Origin: Halichondria panicea
Taxonomy: Eukaryota > Porifera > Demospongiae > Suberitida > Halichondriidae
NCBI RefSeq assembly: GCF_963675165.1
Contig: NC_087382.1
Span: 2,140,567-2,204,566 of the forward strand
DNA length: 64,000 nt
Direction: 5' to 3'
In this document: piece by piece, positions 1-10,200 of the stretch
How the letters are laid out: each line of letters begins with the position of its first letter
Numbering within the stretch: position 1 is the first letter of the stretch
The notes under the pieces: generated by a model
The model's input: only the letters and a program-made list of their open reading frames with translations
Told to the model about the DNA's origin: nothing
Database searches by the model: none
Translations under genes and position numbers: made by a program

Positions 1-535
1 ACAAATGGGGGGAAGTACTGTGTAGGGTTGACTGAGCCGCTCAAACACCAACAAGGTCAAGTTCAGATAAGTTGGTAAGAGTTCGTGCACTGAACAGCGT
101 GCAACAGCGGTTCAAGATAATGATTGATTCAACCATGCATAGATCAACTAGATCAACTAACATATGCACAAAACAATAACATAGACTGTAAATACTAACT
201 ACAACAAAGACAGTGGAGCAGAGGCTCCCATAATTACACAGAGGGCGCTACTAGGAGCAGGCCGCTGGCTATACTAGAGCACAAGCAGTAAAGAGAACTA
301 TATAAAAGAAGTAATAGTATTAGGAACCCATGCATGTGCAATTAATTAAACAGTACACAATACAGGAGTACAGGAAATGACTAATGAAGTGATTAACTAG
401 CTACTAGCAAAGTCATTAAAAACTGAATCTACATAGTCCACAACAAGTCGATGAATATAATTGTGCATGCATGCAGGCTCACAATAAACAATGAAAACAA
501 GCTATAACAGTAATTTTTTGTTTACTGTTTACTGT
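1..535. other. 3' flank of beta-helix gene copy 1, non-coding
   Basis: No gene is seen. The stretch matches the region beyond the stop codon of copies 2-5 (6660-7030, 16320-17440, 26500-27130, 33730-34370), including the shared landmarks around gtcaacaag, cagtggagcagaggctcc and gcgctactaggagcaggccg. It is therefore the left part of a duplicated unit whose orphan kinase exon would lie just outside the window. Confidence 0.75.
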
Positions 536-1014
536 TTACTGTTTCACGACATCGATGACAGTGTGCGTGACTTTGGGTGCATTGTCAGCTGTAGCTTGAG
601 GAGGGGGAGGGACTGGTCTGTAGTCCTCTGTGGTGAGGGGGGCTAGTACGTCCAGGGCAGGCTTTTTCAGCTGGTCTGGCCTCGTGGCAGTTCGGATGAT
701 GGGAGGAGTGATGTAACGATCAGGGTCATCTTCTTCCATGGCTCCGTCAGTGTACGGATCACATCTGTCCGCGTTTGTCCAGGTTTCATTGTCCATTTCG
801 TGCCTTTCCAGTTTGCAAACTCGTGGAATCCTTTTTCTCAGTTTGAGTGAGTTTTGCAGAACAGGAACTTTCTTCAACATGTACTCGTAACAATGGTAGC
901 AAACTATCACCACAAACAAAATAAAAGCCACTGCCATTGAAATGTTTGATATTATGTCTTGATTCCCATTGATGCTTCCTATGTAGAGGGTACCATACGC
1001 TAGAATTGCAAGAT
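536..1014 (-). pseudogene. Beta-helix/multi-TM family copy 1, 3' stub only
   Basis: Only the end of the family protein remains. There is the last hydrophobic segment (ISMAVAFILFVVIVCYHCYE), the basic juxtamembrane stretch and the cytoplasmic tail with YITPPIIR and RPVPPPPQ, ending VIDVVKQ. Homology to copies 2-5 stops abruptly near 1014, in the codons for the preceding membrane segment (NLAILAYGTLYIG). There the sequence switches to a T-rich joint and then to a piece of CRT exon 5. The surviving part is still open, so the truncation looks young. Without signal peptide and ectodomain it cannot make the family protein. Confidence 0.85.
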
Positions 1015-1044
1015 TTTTTTTCTCTACATCTAAGTCAACAGAGC

Positions 1045-1308
1045 TCCCAGGGGGGTCACCAGTTAGTATGTGGGGGGGGCAGGGGGATTTGGTGGGAGGT
1101 GTAATTCTACAATATTAGCATAAACTACACATTCCATGCAATGATAACCTGCACTATAGCAAGGTAAGCCGCTCCCTCTGCGTATCGAATGAGTAGACCT
1201 CCTCCCAGGTACGAGACCACATACATGGCAATGAAGGCCACACCCCTCAATCCTGGCACATAGTTACAACCACCTCCACCAAAGAAACACTGAATAGCAA
1301 ACCAATAG
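1045..1308 (-). pseudogene. Orphan copy of CRT-like exon 4 and the start of exon 5
   Basis: Positions 1149-1308 repeat exon 4 of the CRT-like transporter at 56532-56691 with the same 160-nt length and an open frame (YWFAIQCFF, NYVPGLRGVAFIAMYVVSY, LLIRYAEGAAYLAIVQ). Its acceptor (TTACAG) and donor (GTTATC) are intact. Around 1045-1080 the first codons of exon 5 (LVTPLGAL) follow and run into a stop at the junction with copy 1. No other CRT exons accompany it in order, so it is a duplicated fragment. Confidence 0.85.
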
Positions 1309-1577
1309 CTGTAATAAACAAAGAGCAACATAAATATACTACCCACAATTACACCACGCAGCAGCTCATACATAAATTCTCTCCATATAATGTATACAGG
1401 TAGTCTTCCACAGGCCAGAGGTTTTATATAGTATCACGTATGTAGCTGTCATCAGACAAGTCCAGGCTTCCAATTCCCTGTATGTTTTGCTGTTCCCAGA
1501 AAATCCATACCACCCTGCTTCCCAGAAACTGAAAGGAAGTTGTGGTTACCCCACGCCCCCACGCCCACACACCACAG

Positions 1578-1730
1578 AACACACGACTGGTTCTGGCCAC
1601 CATTGACGAGTGCTGGAGCAAAGACGACCACACAACAACTCAAGGAGACACTGCAAACATCGCTATTGCCAGCCATTAAGTATCAGTTGACAAGAACAGA
1701 TAAACAGTGTACAAGCAAATGACTTCCTAC
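1578..1730 (+). pseudogene. Orphan last exon of the TGF-beta receptor-like gene (frameshifted)
   Basis: This is a copy of the receptor's terminal exon at 6331-6504, starting after CACACCACAG with codons for NTRLVLATIDECW. Bases encoding the SSSPSQ stretch are lost after the conserved Cys-Trp, which shifts the frame. It belongs to the same sub-type as 39441 and 44869, which also follow a GTGGTTACCCCAC lead-in. Confidence 0.85.
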
Positions 1731-1881
1731 TGTAAACCCTTAAAACGAGATGCTACAAATATCATACTGCTTTTTGGGATCAAAAACATCTAAATTCTAA
1801 TAATTGACAATTCAACACATTTGTGGCAGGGGAAACTTTTGCATGATTTATAAACAATTTCCGTATAGCATGTATATATTT

Positions 1882-1936
1882 AGCCTCGATTCCAGGCCGA
1901 TTTAATTTTAATCGGCCTTGAATCGAGGCTAGTATA
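1882..1936. repeat. Near-perfect short palindrome (hairpin)
   Basis: The arms AGCCTCGATTC-AGGCCGATT and AATCGGCCT-GAATCGAGGCT flank an AT-rich 7-9 nt loop, with AT-rich flanks. A related core (GGCCTGGATTCGAGGCT) is present near 16727 inside another inverted-repeat element. This suggests a dispersed miniature element rather than a gene. Confidence 0.7.
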
Positions 1937-2002
1937 TATTAATTTTAAAAAACTTTTTTCTAATAAGTTAAATGTTGCACACAGCGAGAGAGTTAGCTAA
2001 AA

Positions 2003-2247
2003 GTCTATTTGCGTTGAGATCGACCCCGGAAGTTATTATGCTTTATTTGGTGGACAAGTATGCCTGGGACTTCTACGTGGAAAATGCTAACTTTTAGCTG
2101 GTTGGAGCTTACTAGCTCTACAGCATATAGATAGAAGCGCTTTTTAACAAGGAATCCAATGGTAGATCTATATGAAACTTTGAATTTCAGTAAAGCATGA
2201 CAAAGTTATGACAACTTTATGAAAGTCAAACTCGACACAAATAGACT
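2003..2247. mobile_element. Small TIR element, sister of 61871-62105
   Basis: The ends are inverted copies of GTCTATTTGYGTYGAGTT. The whole ~240 bp is repeated in opposite orientation at 61871-62105 in the epsin gene, including GACCCCGGAAGTTAT, TGGACAAGTATGCC and AAGCGCTTTTTAACAAGGAA. There is no coding capacity, consistent with a MITE. Confidence 0.75.
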
Positions 2248-2268
2248 TGTAGTCCATCATAATTATAG

Positions 2269-2443
2269 TCAGGTTGTGCTATAGTTCTGCACAGAGGCTG
2301 TTAGAATGGGATTCCTTTCTTGAGTGTCATAGTCTCCCTTGAGAGCAGCTCTCTCCAAGCAAGCACATGTGTAGCCAGTCTTGTCACCATATAGATACAC
2401 TTGGTTAGCACGCAACAATATTCTAGCCAGCACATTAAAGGTC
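2269..2443 (-). pseudogene. Orphan copy of the CRT-like last exon
   Basis: It repeats the terminal exon of the CRT-like gene (54674-54845), with acceptor CTGCAG, the TFNVLARILLRATKCIY start and the final ACC TGA. A 2-nt insertion (ATATAG for ATAG near 2391) shifts the frame in the middle. It sits at the right edge of a duplicated unit. Confidence 0.8.
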
Positions 2444-2849
2444 CTGCAGCAGTATCATAATTATAATGGAGGTGTAATAAAATAACAGTGAGGCCACACT
2501 TGTACACTAGTCTACACTGCAGGTCAATTAGGAGCATTTTTGCTTCTTGCTATTTAAGAAGTGAAGGGATACAGCTAGAGAACAAAACACAATAACCAAA
2601 TCTGTTATCAGGAGCACATGTCATTTCCTCTTTCATTTCCCTCACACTTGCATACCTTCCAGAGAAGTTGCTATTGGACTGACTGATGAGTTGGTATTGA
2701 TAAGGACATGGCTGGAATTTCTTAGAATATTGTACATATTTCAGTAACAAGTGTAGTGTCTACTAGCACTTTGGAGGGTACATAGACACTAGTCGAGCGC
2801 CGGCGCCCGACTACATAGATAGACACAGGGCCAAGCCTGTCCACATGTC

Positions 2850-3172
2850 TTGCTACCAGGGTGCCTAAGCCTGCCAGCCTGTCTTCCAGTGCTACCAGGG
2901 TGCCTATAGCCTGCCAGCCTGTCTTGCTACTGGTGGCCTATAGCCTGCCAGCCTGTCTTGCTACCAGGGGGCCTATAGCCTGCCAGCCTGTCTTGCTACC
3001 AGGGGGCCTATAGCCTGCCAGCCTGTCTTGCTACCAGGGTGCCTATAGCCTGCCAGCCTGTCTTGCTACCAGGGGGGGCCTATAGCCTGCCAGCCTGTCT
3101 TGCTACCAGGGGGCCTATAGCCTGCCAGCCTGTCTTGCTACCAGGGGGCCTATAGCCTGCCAGCCTGTCTTA
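2850..3172. repeat. Minisatellite, ~36 bp unit x 9
   Basis: Nine or so units of roughly GCCTATAGCCTGCCAGCC-TGTCTTGCTACCAGGGGG lie directly upstream of the receptor-like gene. The units vary in the G-run length and by small deletions in the first copies. Confidence 0.95.
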
Positions 3173-3469
3173 CTGGCATAGTTGAATGGTGCTAGTAACT
3201 TCAAGTGGTTGTGTTTTGTCTGGCTTCCCATTGTACGCCCACTCTTACAGACACTAGTCTTGTGTGCATGTGCTATAGTTAGCTACCAGACAAAGCTTAC
3301 CGCCCACATACATCATCCTCATATCCTCATATTTGTTTGCTTACATGTGAACTCTAAACCTCCTACCAGCCAGACAGTCTCACTCACTATATATAGCAGC
3401 TAGTGGACTGTTTGGCTGGGTATCAAGACTATTGGTTTGTTGGCACTATTGATATTCAACGCCCAACAG

Positions 3470-3470
<1 letters not shown>

Positions 3471-3546
<76 letters not shown>
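3471..3546. repeat. (CA)n microsatellite ending in a splice acceptor
   Basis: About 75 nt of almost pure CA run straight into the AG that opens receptor exon 3548-3627. The polypyrimidine tract expected at an acceptor is replaced by CA dinucleotides. Confidence 0.95.
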
Positions 3547-3547
<1 letters not shown>

Positions 3548-3548
<1 letters not shown>

Positions 3549-6504
3549 CCTAGAGTGTCACTGCACTGGCTGCAAGGACACTACCTACTGCACTGTACAG
3601 GATGGTGCTTGCTTCACATCATCAACTGTGAGAGCTCACACACACAATAATGTTGTGTACACTGTTTATACAACAACGTGTGTTTATAGTTCATTGTGTG
3701 TGCATGTGTGTTGTGCAAATACTTATTATATATCTCAACATTTTGACAGGTTTCCAATCATTTAATTATGGGTTGTCTGCCTGCGAGTCTAGCATCACTA
3801 ATGTGCGACCAATCAGATTCAAGCGTTCAGTGTTGCCATAACAACCATTGTAACCTAGTCGGAAGTGCTGGAAATCAACGATTCTTAAGAAATGAAGGTA
3901 ATGAAGATCAAAGAAGATTATGAAGATCAAAGAAGATTATGAATATCATTCAATTCTCGAGTAATATTTATTGAGTCTTTATTCTTAAGGAATGCTTGCA
4001 TGACACCACCAAAGCGAGCCAGACAGATTGGGGGGCCCCTTGTGTAATTAAAGGGCCCTCCCCCTAATTACTTATAATTATACAACTATTTTATTGTATG
4101 TCCCGCCCACACACACACACACACACACACACGTACAGAAGAAGCCACTGAAATGCCTGACAACGCTATTCTATTGGGTGTTGTAATTGGGGTGGTTGTC
4201 GTAGGTACTATTGTAATTGCATCTCTAGTAGTGGCCGCCCTCTGTTGTATCTTATACCGGAGGCAGAAAAGAAAGACACAACATCCTGTTTCCACCATTG
4301 AAGCCACACCCACTCCCGAGGTCCGCTGCACGGCACACACTAACAACAACTGTCGTGCCATTCTTCCACAGAGTAAGTCAACTGCATCATTATAATTATT
4401 ATAACGTCCGATTTCAAACTGTTTGGTGCTTAGATCAGTGATGATTAATATCCCTCCTTTGGCTGTGCAGGTGAGAGTATAGGATCACTCATAAAGGCGG
4501 CCATGTTTTATGGTGATCCCTTGTCACCGCTTGTCCAACGCTCTATAGCACAACAGACAATGCTAGAGAAGTACCTGACAAAGGGAGGATTTAGTAGTCG
4601 ATATATTGGGCGATGGCGTGAGGACAGAGTGGCTGTGACCGTGTTCTCTGTCAAGCATCAACACTTCTGGACTAATGAGTCTACCATACTGCAGGTTAGT
4701 AGCAGTGTGAGTCTACCATACTGCAGGTTAGTAGCAGTGTGAGTCTACCATACTGCAGGTTAGTAGCAGTGTGAGTCTACCATACTGCAGGTTAGTAGCA
4801 GTGTGAGTCTACCATACTGCAGGTTAGTAGCAGTGTGTAGCTAGTAGCCTGGTTAGGGCATGGAATGCATGGTGATCATAACCATGGTTACAGGTATGCA
4901 TGGTGATCATAACCATGGTTACAGGTATGCTTACGTATACAGTCTAGAGATTCAGTAGCTATAGGTATATGTAGTTCTTAGAGTGTTTTAGCATAATTAC
5001 TCGTGAAGTTTTATGATGGGTTTGAAATCCATTGCTTTTGACCAAAGCAGAGACCCAAATGTGCTAGCTGTTGCCCACCCCTACACTTGCAATCACACAC
5101 CACCCACACCACACCACCCACACACACACACACGAGCAGCTTCCACTGATGAGACATGACAGTATATTGAGCTTCATTGCTGCAGACACTGTATTCAAGA
5201 AATCAGTTAACCACCTCTACCTCATTAGTGAGTATCATCGTAGGGAGACCCTCAGGGAGCACCTCGTTAAGAGCACACTGGAGGTATCAGAGGCTCTGCT
5301 GTTGATCAGCTCTCTTGTGTCTGGAGTGGAGTACTTACACAGTGTGCTAGCTCAGGAGAGCAGAGGTGGGGTGGTGGTGAAGCCATCCATTGAACACTGC
5401 AACCTAACCAGTCAAAATGTCTACGTGGACAAGTCAGGTGATCTATAATTGTAGCTATGTGCATTTTTTGTGCTTGAATAATATCCTTCAAATTCATTGG
5501 GGAAGCTATGTGCATTTTATATGCTTATTCATTAATGATCTTTACCCAACACTTTTTTCTTCTCCGTCTTCTGCAGGTTCATGTTGTCTGAGTGACTTTG
5601 CCTTGTCAGTAACTCAGAGTGGGTGTGTCAGTGGGTGTGGTCACACTGCCCACTCAGACATAAGATACCGCCCACCAGAAGCATTAGCCGCTACCACTAC
5701 TGACGCTGGGTTCGAGGGTTTAAAGAGTGGAGACGTGTACTCCCTCGGACTCATACTCTGGGAGGTGGCCAATTGCTGCCTAGTCCAAGGTGAGGGGGAC
5801 GCTCTGTGAATATAGGAAAACTGTATCCCACTCTCTCCCCGCTAAAATTACATTTGTGGATTATTTATTGTATTTTGTGCAGGTGAGGACAGTGTGTACT
5901 CTCTACTGTACTCTGACCTCTTGGACTCTGAAGCCACACCTACTAGAGACAATATGATGAGAATAGTTTGTGAGGAGGGAAAGAGACCGCCTCTACCAGA
6001 GCAATGCTCTAGAGATGAGGTGATCAATTATATTAAGTTCAGATATTTCTGTATATATAGCGTTCGTTTTGGTATAGCTATCTTTGAGAGCCCGTAATTT
6101 GTGTTCAGATTGTCCAATGTCAAAACTAAATGACGTATTCAATAGCTCTCAGAATTATCTTTCCAATGGTGTGCTTAGATACAAGTTCTGTGATTGGTAA
6201 ATTTAACAAAAGGGAATTTAAGGCTAGCTATTTCTAGAGCTAGAGTTTACAGCGTTTGATTTAACATTTAACGACATTTCGTTTAGCTCTATACAATGTC
6301 CCCCCACATACTCACGCCCACACACCACAGAACACACGACTGGTTCTGGCCACCATTGACGAGTCCTGGAGCTCCTCTCCCTCGCAAAGACCAACCACAC
6401 AACAACTCAAGGAGACACTGCAAACATCGCTATTGCCAGCCATTAAATGGCAAGTATCAGTTGACAAGAATGGACAAACAGTGTATAAGCAAATGACTTC
6501 CTAG
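3548..6504 (+). CDS. TGF-beta type I receptor-like pseudokinase (5' exon not found)
   Basis: Exons I can join with matching phase: 3548-3627, 3750-3897, 4139-4372, 4471-4694, 5140-5437, 5577-5789, 5883-6019 and 6331-6504, about 501 codons to a TAG. Exons 1-2 encode an activin-receptor-type cysteine domain (LECHCTGCKDTTYC, DGACF, then VQCCHNNHCN). Exon 3 encodes one TM helix (AILLGVVIGVVVVGTIVIAS) and a basic stop-transfer. The kinase domain begins PLSPLVQRSIAQQT, matching the type I receptor PLLVQRTIARQ, but there is no SGSGSG GS box. The catalytic features are gone: the Gly loop reads TKGGFSSR, VAVK is VAVT, the helix-C Glu is replaced (NESTILQ), HRDLKSKN is HCNLTSQN and DLG is DFA. The structural motifs RYRPPEAL and GDVYSLGLILWE remain. 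It probably binds ligand or co-receptors without phosphorylating Smads. The signal-peptide exon upstream of 3471 is unresolved. Confidence 0.88.
4677..4836 (+). repeat. 32-bp tandem repeat containing the 5' splice site, x 5
   Basis: The unit GAGTCTACCATACTGCAG/GTTAGTAGCAGTGT spans the end of receptor exon 4471-4694 and its donor. It is repeated five times, placing identical CAG/GTTAGT donors at 4695, 4727, 4759, 4791 and 4823. Only the first joins to the next exon in frame without a stop; reading on meets a TGA at 4740. Confidence 0.95.
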
Positions 6505-7034
6505 GAATTATGACAAACTCTTGTACATAATAACAAAAAGAGGTGCTGCAAATATCATCATCGTTTTTTACTGCTTTTTTGTGTCAGAATCATTCAATTA
6601 TTTTTGTCCCCGCATCAATATTACATTTCACTAAACTATAATTATATATACAAGTGTAAAAACAAAATGGGGAAGTAGGGCTGACCCACTCAAATACCAA
6701 GAAGGTATCCCTGAGTTCATGCACCAAGCAGCGTGCAACAGTTTAAGATTAATTTGATTCAATTAACATTATATAGACTGTAAATACTATAAGTACAACA
6801 AAGACAGTGGAGCAGAGGCTCCAATACACAAAGCTATAGGGGCGCCGCTAGGAGCAGGCCGCCGGGCTAGAGCACAAAGCAGTATTAAAAGAGAACTATT
6901 ATTACACAAGAAGTACATGCAATAGTAACAGGAACCCACGCTTGAAACAGTACAACACAGATATACTAGCAAAGTCGTTACAAGTAACTGAATCTAGTCC
7001 AAAAGTCAATATATATAATTCTACATTGTTAATG
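6505..7034. other. Intergenic, between convergent receptor and beta-helix copy 2
   Basis: This is the 3' flank shared by the family units: AT-rich, with remnants of the cagtggagcagaggctcc and ggcgccgctaggagcaggccgc landmarks. It joins the converging 3' ends of the receptor (+) and copy 2 (-). No coding signal is seen. Confidence 0.6.
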
Positions 7035-7268
7035 TTACTCTTTCACGACATCGATGACAGTGTGCGTGACTTCGAGTGTATTGTTTTGAGGAGGGGGAGG
7101 GGCTGGTCTGTAGTCCTCTGTGGTGAGGGGGGTTAGTACGTCCAGGGCAGGCTCTCTCAGCTGGTCTGGCCTCGTGGCAGGTCGGATGATGGGAGGAGTG
7201 ATGTAACGATCAGGGTCATCTTCTTCCATGGCTCCGTCAGTGTACGGATCACATCTGTCCGCGTTTGT

Positions 7269-10200
7269 TCAGGTTTCTTTGTTCTCCATTTCGTACCTTT
7301 CCAGTTTGCGAACTCGTGGAATCCTTTTTCTCAGTTTGAGTGAGTTTTGCAGAACAGGAACTTTCTTCAACATGTACTCGTAACAATGGTAGCAAACTAT
7401 CACCACAAACAAAATAAAAGCCACTGCCATTGAAATGTTGGATATTATGACTTGACTCTCATTGATGTTTCCTATGTAGAGGGTGCCATACGCTAGAATT
7501 GCAAGATTGAGGAAAAAGAGTGTTTCCAGTAAATCATTGAATCGTATTTTGTACACTGGATAATTCTGCGATTTGAAAACAATCAGTCCAACAGTTATAG
7601 ATCCAGCTGATAGTACAGGGAGAGAAGTGTCCAAAGCCAAGGCTGTTATTAGATTATGAGCAATCAAAGAAAATAGGAGCAGTCCCACCCAGTAGCGATG
7701 CTTGGGAGTGAATGGAGCATGGTATGCATCCATGAAACCAATGTAGTATGTGTTCTTAGTCCATTTCGTGAGTTTCCATTTTGAACAGCGAGGAAGCCAT
7801 TGTCCAAAGAAGAGCAGTACAGTGAACAATATACCAGAAATGAGGATTATGGCGGCAAAAATAAACCGAGGGACATGACCGGGAGTGAAATATTGCACAT
7901 TGCCGTCATACAACCAAACTATATCACTTGAATTGTTGGGAAAATCCAATACCTTGGTTGCACCATCAGGATAATCCAAGACCCTGTATTGCAGTGCAGC
8001 AATGATAAACCGTAAGAGTTTGGAATAAGAGAGTAGGACGAGTGTGCCTAGGGCAGCAACTGGGTTCCTGTTGGAGAGGAGCTTTGCAAATGAGTCAAAG
8101 TACTTGCTTAAAATGATTATTAAGAACATCAGAAGAAACAGGTAAGCGGGAAAGACAATCTGAAGGAGCACTTTTGCTTGAGAGTTCATTCTATCATAAA
8201 AGCATGTCTCAATACCTAAGTCAAGATTCACCCACGATATGAAAACTGTCAAAGGGTTATGAAAAGGTACGAAAATCGACTGATTTGCAGCTAATACATT
8301 AGTGTAGAAGATCAGCCCATGGATAGTGCCTGTTGCTACGGTAATGTTGAAAACGAGAATGAATGCGACTAGTACTATGCCTGCCAGGGCAAACGGGAGT
8401 AGCAGGAGAAGGTAAGTGTTTGAGCAGAGTTCACATCGTGAAGTACCTAACACAAGACTCAGTCCTGGTTCACATTCTCCACACAAGACACCACTTCGAT
8501 TGTGGGCACATTGTTCGTCAGGGTTGCTTAGACTGATGTTGACTGGTTTTAGTACACAATAGTCAAATGTACAGTTACTAACAACATACCCACTTCCGTT
8601 AGTAGTATTAGTCACTCCTATCCATATGTTGTTATTGCTTTCCAATTTTATGGTCCCATTTTCCTCAGAGCAGTTTGTTATCTGATATTCTTGTTGCAAG
8701 ACTGGATCACAGTCACACTTGCACTCAATTGAGGACATGATTGGCCTGAGTCCAATAGGGCATTCACACTTTAGAAAAGATATGTTTAGAATTTGTCTTG
8801 AAATTCCCAAATTGTTGCATGGACCATCAGCATAGAGTTCCACTTGAGCAGAGCTGTCTTGTGAGAATACATTATACTCTAATTCTGTGCACTGATTGCC
8901 AACTTCTTGCTGTGCTTGTCCTTCTTTAAGACGATCAACTCTACTGCTCTCAGTGATAACAGAACTGTGAATTATGGCATTATTCATTGGATTTCCAGCT
9001 TGGTCTACAGCCATAACACTTATTGTGAATGCTTGTCCTTTTCTAACAGAAATGGTCTGCTTGGTGGTGTTACACAACTTCACTCTGACAGCCTTTGAAG
9101 CTATCCATGAATAATGCACAGTATTGTTCAAGTACTCAAATCCATTGTCTGATGAAGAGAGTTCGGCTGATACATCCACCGTACACCTGTCCAAAAGACC
9201 TCCGTAAATATCTGCTCCTGACTGGGAAGCTGTGTTGTTTGTCAAAAAAGTGTTGCGATGATTAATTGATGTACTGTTCAAACACTTAACTTCTTCTTCA
9301 TATGAATTAGACTGGGAAGATTTGACAAAAGGTATCAAAGTCTCAACAAAATTGATATCAAAACCATAGAGATCTAGAGTTTGAATGAAGCATTCTGTTT
9401 GTGTCAGATCTCCTGCAGTAGTTACATCCTCTCCTCTACACACACCACTCTCAGTACTGTCTGCCACAAATATCCCCCCTCCATATTGAGCCGTGTTATT
9501 GTGGATTTCTAGTATGACTAGCATTTTACCAATCTCTAGCTCCAAGTCCTGTTTCAAAATATAGATCTTGGAACTTTGTTGTAGATACACTCCACCTCCG
9601 CTATTGTTTACTGAGTTTGACTTGATTTGGACGTGAGCGTGAGAAAAAGCCTTAATGTTTGAAGCGACTGCATAAATACCTCCTCCATTTTGAGCATCAT
9701 TTCGATCTATAATACTCACAAACAGTACAGGTTCTATGTCACTACATGTACACAGGACAAAGTTATTATTAAATATACAACCAGTAGTGACCTTCGAATC
9801 AAATTCAATTTCGCTTGAGTATGCATAAATCCCACCACCATTTTGTGCTGTGTTGTGAGAAATCTCTATTGGATAGTGAACAAAGAGTGTGCTCTCTCTC
9901 AGAAACACACCTCCTCCAACAGTAGCAGTATTGTTAGAAATGACCACTCCTTCTGCATTGATATAGACTTGACTCTGGATTGCTCTGATGGCTCCACCCT
10001 GCACACCACGGTTGTTACTGAGAGTTGTGGGTCCATTGAACTCCACTCGACTGCTTAGAGCATACACAGGGTTGACATTATTGCTAACGTTGTTAACTCC
10101 CGTAAATGACAAGTTAGAATGCACTGCGTAAATGATATTTTCACCCTCTAAATTGTCAAATATGCTTGTATTAGTAATTATCAAAGTTGAGATAGCAACC

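Noticed and set aside
3182-3403. Hydrophobic frame as the receptor signal-peptide exon
   Set aside because: It opens with TTG, not ATG, and I find no donor giving the phase needed to join exon 3548.
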